Part shown: in pieces, positions 5,473-8,099 of the stretch
Position numbering within the stretch: the stretch's first letter is position 1
Layout: each line of letters opens with the position of its first letter
From: Treponema sp.
Lineage (GTDB): Bacteria; Spirochaetota; Spirochaetia; Treponematales; Breznakiellaceae
Reading direction: 5' to 3'
Assembly (NCBI GenBank): GCA_009780595.1
Contig: WQZT01000068.1
Span: forward strand, 1 to 8,099
DNA: 8,099 nucleotides
The notes under the pieces: model-generated
The model's input: the letters and a program-made list of their open reading frames with translations, nothing else
Databases searched by the model: none
Told to the model about the DNA's origin: nothing
Position numbers and translations under genes: made by a program

Positions 5473-6268
5473 TGAGCGCGTCCTCCCCCAGGTAGGCTTT
5501 GATCACTGCCGGGTTTTGCCTGATTTCCTCAGGAAGCCCCTCGGCGATAGTTCTGCCGTAGTCCAGCACAATCAGCCGCTGGCAGATTCCCATCACAAGG
5601 TGCATATCGTGTTCGATAAGAAGAATCGTCAGGCTGAACTCTTTGCGGATAAACGAGATGAGGTTCATCAGCTCCTCGGTTTCCTGCGGGTTCATTCCGG
5701 CGGCGGGTTCGTCGAGCAGCAGAAGGCTCGGATCGCTAGCAAGCGCGCGGACGATTTCCAGTTTGCGCTGTTCGCCGTAGGGCAGGTTCTTTGCCAGCTC
5801 GTGCTTTTTGCCGTCGATTTTGAACAGCGCCAGCATCTCGTGTGTCTTTGCCAGCATCTGCGCCTCGTCGGAACGGAAGCGGCGGAGGCGGAGCAGCGCG
5901 TCAAGCGGGCCGGACTTCCGCCGCGAGTGGAGCGCGACCTGCACGTTCTCTTCCACGGTTAAGTTGCCGAAAAGCCGGATATTCTGAAAGGTGCGGGCAA
6001 TTCCCATCTGGTTCAGCGCCGCCGGGCTTTTTTTGCCGATACGCTGCATCCTGCCCCACTTGTCCCAAAAGGTAATTTCCCCTTCGGTGGGCGTGTAAAT
6101 GCCTGAAATCATATTAAACACCGTGGTTTTCCCCGCGCCGTTGGGGCCGATGAGCCCCAGCAGTTCGCCACGGTACAGCTCGGCGGAAAAACCGCTGACA
6201 GCCCGCAAGCCGCCAAATACAATAGAAAGATTTTCGACTTTTAACAGGGGGGATTTTTCATCGTTCAT
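5465..6268 (-). CDS. livG: Branched-chain amino acid ABC transporter, ATP-binding protein LivG
   Basis: The protein has 267 residues from the ATG at 6268. That start overlaps the livM stop as ATGA, has AGGGG about 8 nt upstream, and gives the normal LivG N-terminus (LLKVENLSIVFGGLRAV). A longer frame reaches a GTG at 6328 but would run far into livM. Motifs: Walker A GPNGAGKT (41-48), Q-loop Q95 in ARTFQNIRLF, LivG-type signature LPYGEQRK (162-169), Walker B LLLLDEP (182-188) and H-loop H220 in IEHDM. The helical insertion around 110-160 is usual for LivG and makes it longer than LivF. It pairs with LivF to drive the LivHM permease. Confidence 0.96.
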   Translation of the reverse strand: MNDEKSPLLKVENLSIVFGGLRAVSGFSAELYRGELLGLIGPNGAGKTTVFNMISGIYTPTEGEITFWDKWGRMQRIGKKSPAALNQMGIARTFQNIRLFGNLTVEENVQVALHSRRKSGPLDALLRLRRFRSDEAQMLAKTHEMLALFKIDGKKHELAKNLPYGEQRKLEIVRALASDPSLLLLDEPAAGMNPQETEELMNLISFIRKEFSLTILLIEHDMHLVMGICQRLIVLDYGRTIAEGLPEEIRQNPAVIKAYLGEDALNG

Positions 6269-7278
6269 ACGGCGTTCCCCTTCGCTTTGCGGTTTTTGCC
6301 TTTGAGGTAGGCAACACAAGTGTCCCACGCGCGGACAAAGGAAAACTCAGTCATCCCCAAAAGTCCGCGCGGGCGGAAGATCATTATCAGGATGAGGATG
6401 AGGGCGTAGGCGATCAGGCGCAAATCCTGCAAGGTTCGCGGCAAAAAGCGCAAAAATTCCTGCAAAATCGTCAGGACGTAGGATGCCAAAATCGAGCCGG
6501 TCATCGAACCCATTCCGCCGAACACTACGAAAATGAGGTAGTCTATCGACCTGAGAAAGTTCGCATCGGCAGGCTGAACGATACCGATGACCATCGCAAA
6601 CAGACAGCCGCCGATGCCGGCGATAAACGCGGCAATGACAAATCCTGTCATCTTGTAGCGGAAAATGTTTATGCCGCTTGAATTGGCGGCGATTTCGTCC
6701 TCGCGGCACGCTTTGATAGCTCTGCCGTAACTTGACCGCAGGAAATTCTGCAAAAGAACAAGAACGGCAACCAGCATGGCGGTTACAACGACGAAACCAA
6801 CCGGGCGATTAAGCATCATCGGTGTGATGAACGGTCTTCCGTTGGGGCCGCCGCTTATCGAAGGGAGGTTGATGAAAACCACGCGGATGATTTCGCCAAA
6901 TCCCAGCGTAACGATGGCAAGGTAATCGCCTGAAAGTTTCAGCACCGGAAAACCGATGAGAAAGCCCGCGATACCGGTGATGATCACCGCAAAAAGCGCG
7001 GCAAGGGGCAGTGGAAGCCCGGCATCTAAATGGAAGAAAATGCACCCATACGCGCCGATTGTCAGAAAGCCTGCTTGTCCCAGCGAAAGCTGCCCGGTAA
7101 TACCCACGATGGTGTTGACCGAAATCGCCATAATCGCGTTGACTCCGGAAAGGGTAAGCACGTACACCCAGTATGCGTTGAGAACGCCCACGTTCAGCAA
7201 GGCAAGGGGGAGAACTATCGCCGCCAAAGCTACAATAGATAATATAACTGTTGAACGAACTGGAAAGTTGCTATGCAT
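6265..7278 (-). CDS. livM: Branched-chain amino acid ABC transporter, permease LivM
   Basis: The 337-residue inner-membrane protein has roughly nine to ten hydrophobic segments, beginning at about 11-30. Family motifs are TGQLSLGQAGFLTIGAYG (61-78), SGDYLAIVTLGFGEIIRVV (116-134), and the cytoplasmic loop GRAIKACREDEIAANSSGIN (185-204), which contacts the ATPases. It ends with FRPRGLLG (301-308) and a basic cytoplasmic tail. LivM and LivH together form the membrane channel of the importer. The ATG at 7278 follows livH by 13 nt, with AGGGA about 9 nt upstream. Its stop overlaps the livG start by 4 nt. Confidence 0.96.
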   Translation of the reverse strand: MHSNFPVRSTVILSIVALAAIVLPLALLNVGVLNAYWVYVLTLSGVNAIMAISVNTIVGITGQLSLGQAGFLTIGAYGCIFFHLDAGLPLPLAALFAVIITGIAGFLIGFPVLKLSGDYLAIVTLGFGEIIRVVFINLPSISGGPNGRPFITPMMLNRPVGFVVVTAMLVAVLVLLQNFLRSSYGRAIKACREDEIAANSSGINIFRYKMTGFVIAAFIAGIGGCLFAMVIGIVQPADANFLRSIDYLIFVVFGGMGSMTGSILASYVLTILQEFLRFLPRTLQDLRLIAYALILILIMIFRPRGLLGMTEFSFVRAWDTCVAYLKGKNRKAKGNAV

Positions 7279-7291
7279 AATGTTACTTCCC

Positions 7292-8099
7292 TTACACCTT
7301 AACGCGGTAGTTTTTGCCCATTATCCCCGAAGGTTTAATCAATAGAACGATAATTAAAATGGAGAATGTGATGGCATCGGCGAAGTGGCTGGAGATGAAG
7401 CCCCGCGTGAGCGTTTCCACAATACCCAAAAGGTAGCCGCCCAGCATCGCGCCGGGAATCGAGCCAATACCGCCCAGCACCGCCGCGACAAAAGCCTTCA
7501 GGCCGGGCATCATTCCCATCGTGGGAGTTACCTGCGGGTACGCCGAGGCAAACAGGATGCCCCCAGCGGCGGCGAGCACCGAACCGAGAAAAAACGTGAA
7601 GGCGATGATGCGGTTCGCGGAAATTCCCATGAGGCTTGCCGCCTGCAAATCGTACGAGACCGCCCGCATCGCTTTTCCACGCCGGGTAAATGTGATGATG
7701 TAGTGCAGCGCCAGCATTAACAGCACCGACAGAACAACCACGATCACCTGTATGTTGGAAACCTGCAAGTCTGCCGCCAGTTGAACATTTACCAGCGGCG
7801 GATGCGGGAAACGGCGCGGATTGGGACCAATGAAGGGCAAAATTCTCGCAGTATTTTGCAGGATGAGGCTAACCGCTATGGCGGTGATGAGGTAGTTCAG
7901 GCGGGGAGCGCCGCGCAACGGGCGGTACGCCATCCGCTCTATCGACAGAGCGAACAGCGTACAGACAACCATCGCGGCGGCAAACGCGGCGAGCATCGCC
8001 GAAGGGCTTGTACCCATCGCGCCAAGCACAAAAAACGCCGTGTACGCCCCGATCATGAGGATTTCCCCGTGGGCAAAATTAATAAGCTTGATGATGCCG
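7292..8099 (-). CDS. livH: Branched-chain amino acid ABC transporter, permease LivH (N-terminus outside the window)
   Basis: 268 residues are visible and the frame stays open to the right edge. The ATG at 8056 is internal: the codons before it read GIIKLINFAHGEIL, the conserved LivH motif that precedes MIGAYTAFF. Since LivH is usually about 290-300 residues long, some 20-30 N-terminal residues are missing. Other family features are the EAA-type loop GKAMRAVSYDLQAASLMGIS, the glycine-rich segment AAVLGGIGSIPGAMLGGYLLG, and the ending LIKPSGIMGKNYRVKV. The protein is an inner-membrane channel subunit paired with LivM. The operon promoter and the substrate-binding protein gene would lie to the right of this window. 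Confidence 0.95.
   Translation of the reverse strand, partial: GIIKLINFAHGEILMIGAYTAFFVLGAMGTSPSAMLAAFAAAMVVCTLFALSIERMAYRPLRGAPRLNYLITAIAVSLILQNTARILPFIGPNPRRFPHPPLVNVQLAADLQVSNIQVIVVVLSVLLMLALHYIITFTRRGKAMRAVSYDLQAASLMGISANRIIAFTFFLGSVLAAAGGILFASAYPQVTPTMGMMPGLKAFVAAVLGGIGSIPGAMLGGYLLGIVETLTRGFISSHFADAITFSILIIVLLIKPSGIMGKNYRVKV

Noticed and set aside
6269..6328. Extended livG start at the GTG at 6328
   Set aside because: It would overlap the livM coding end by 64 nt; the ATG at 6268 overlaps the livM stop as ATGA and gives the family N-terminus.
8054..8056. ATG at 8056 as the livH start
   Set aside because: The upstream in-frame codons encode the conserved INFAHGE motif of LivH, so the gene continues past the window edge.

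Overview
The window reads as chromosomal DNA of a spirochaete, most likely a Treponema-type organism with a mid-range base composition. The main reasons are a groES standing alone without groEL (as I recall for treponemes) and a J-domain protein grouped with secG and map. The genus is an inference from gene content and was not checked by any search.

Left part (1-2800). A formimidoyltransferase-cyclodeaminase-type gene enters from the left edge and ends at 253. A clear sigma70-type promoter then drives a monocistronic groES (407-673), which ends in a strong hairpin terminator. On the opposite strand, converging on that terminator, lies a three-gene set in the order secG - J-domain protein - map, with gaps of about 51 and 36 nt. 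A near-consensus promoter sits just upstream of secG. The set joins a protein-export subunit, a DnaK-type co-chaperone and methionine aminopeptidase, so all three concern nascent or exported proteins.

Middle part (about 2800-4100). This is an accessory island between two housekeeping blocks. It holds a lone sequence resembling one end of an IS256-family element, a strong hairpin, a short decayed reading frame whose end resembles a HigB/Gp49-type toxin and contains an internal repeat, and an AT-rich methyltransferase gene (3132-3890, minus strand). The methyltransferase differs sharply in base composition from its neighbours and was probably acquired horizontally.

Right part (4109-8099, minus strand). 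This is a tightly packed high-affinity branched-chain amino acid ABC transporter operon in the order livH (cut by the right edge) - livM - livG - livF. LivH and LivM are the permeases and LivG and LivF the ATPases. The last gene is a CBS-CBS-ACT protein whose TTG start overlaps the livF stop codon. The substrate-binding protein (livJ/livK) is not in the window and may lie beyond the right edge. The CBS-ACT protein is the probable nucleotide- and amino-acid-sensing regulator of the system, but that role is inferred from domains and position only.

I found no tRNA, rRNA, CRISPR array, origin or riboswitch. The most unusual material is the 2890-4100 island and the coupled CBS-ACT gene; I do not see strong evidence for a wholly new biological system.
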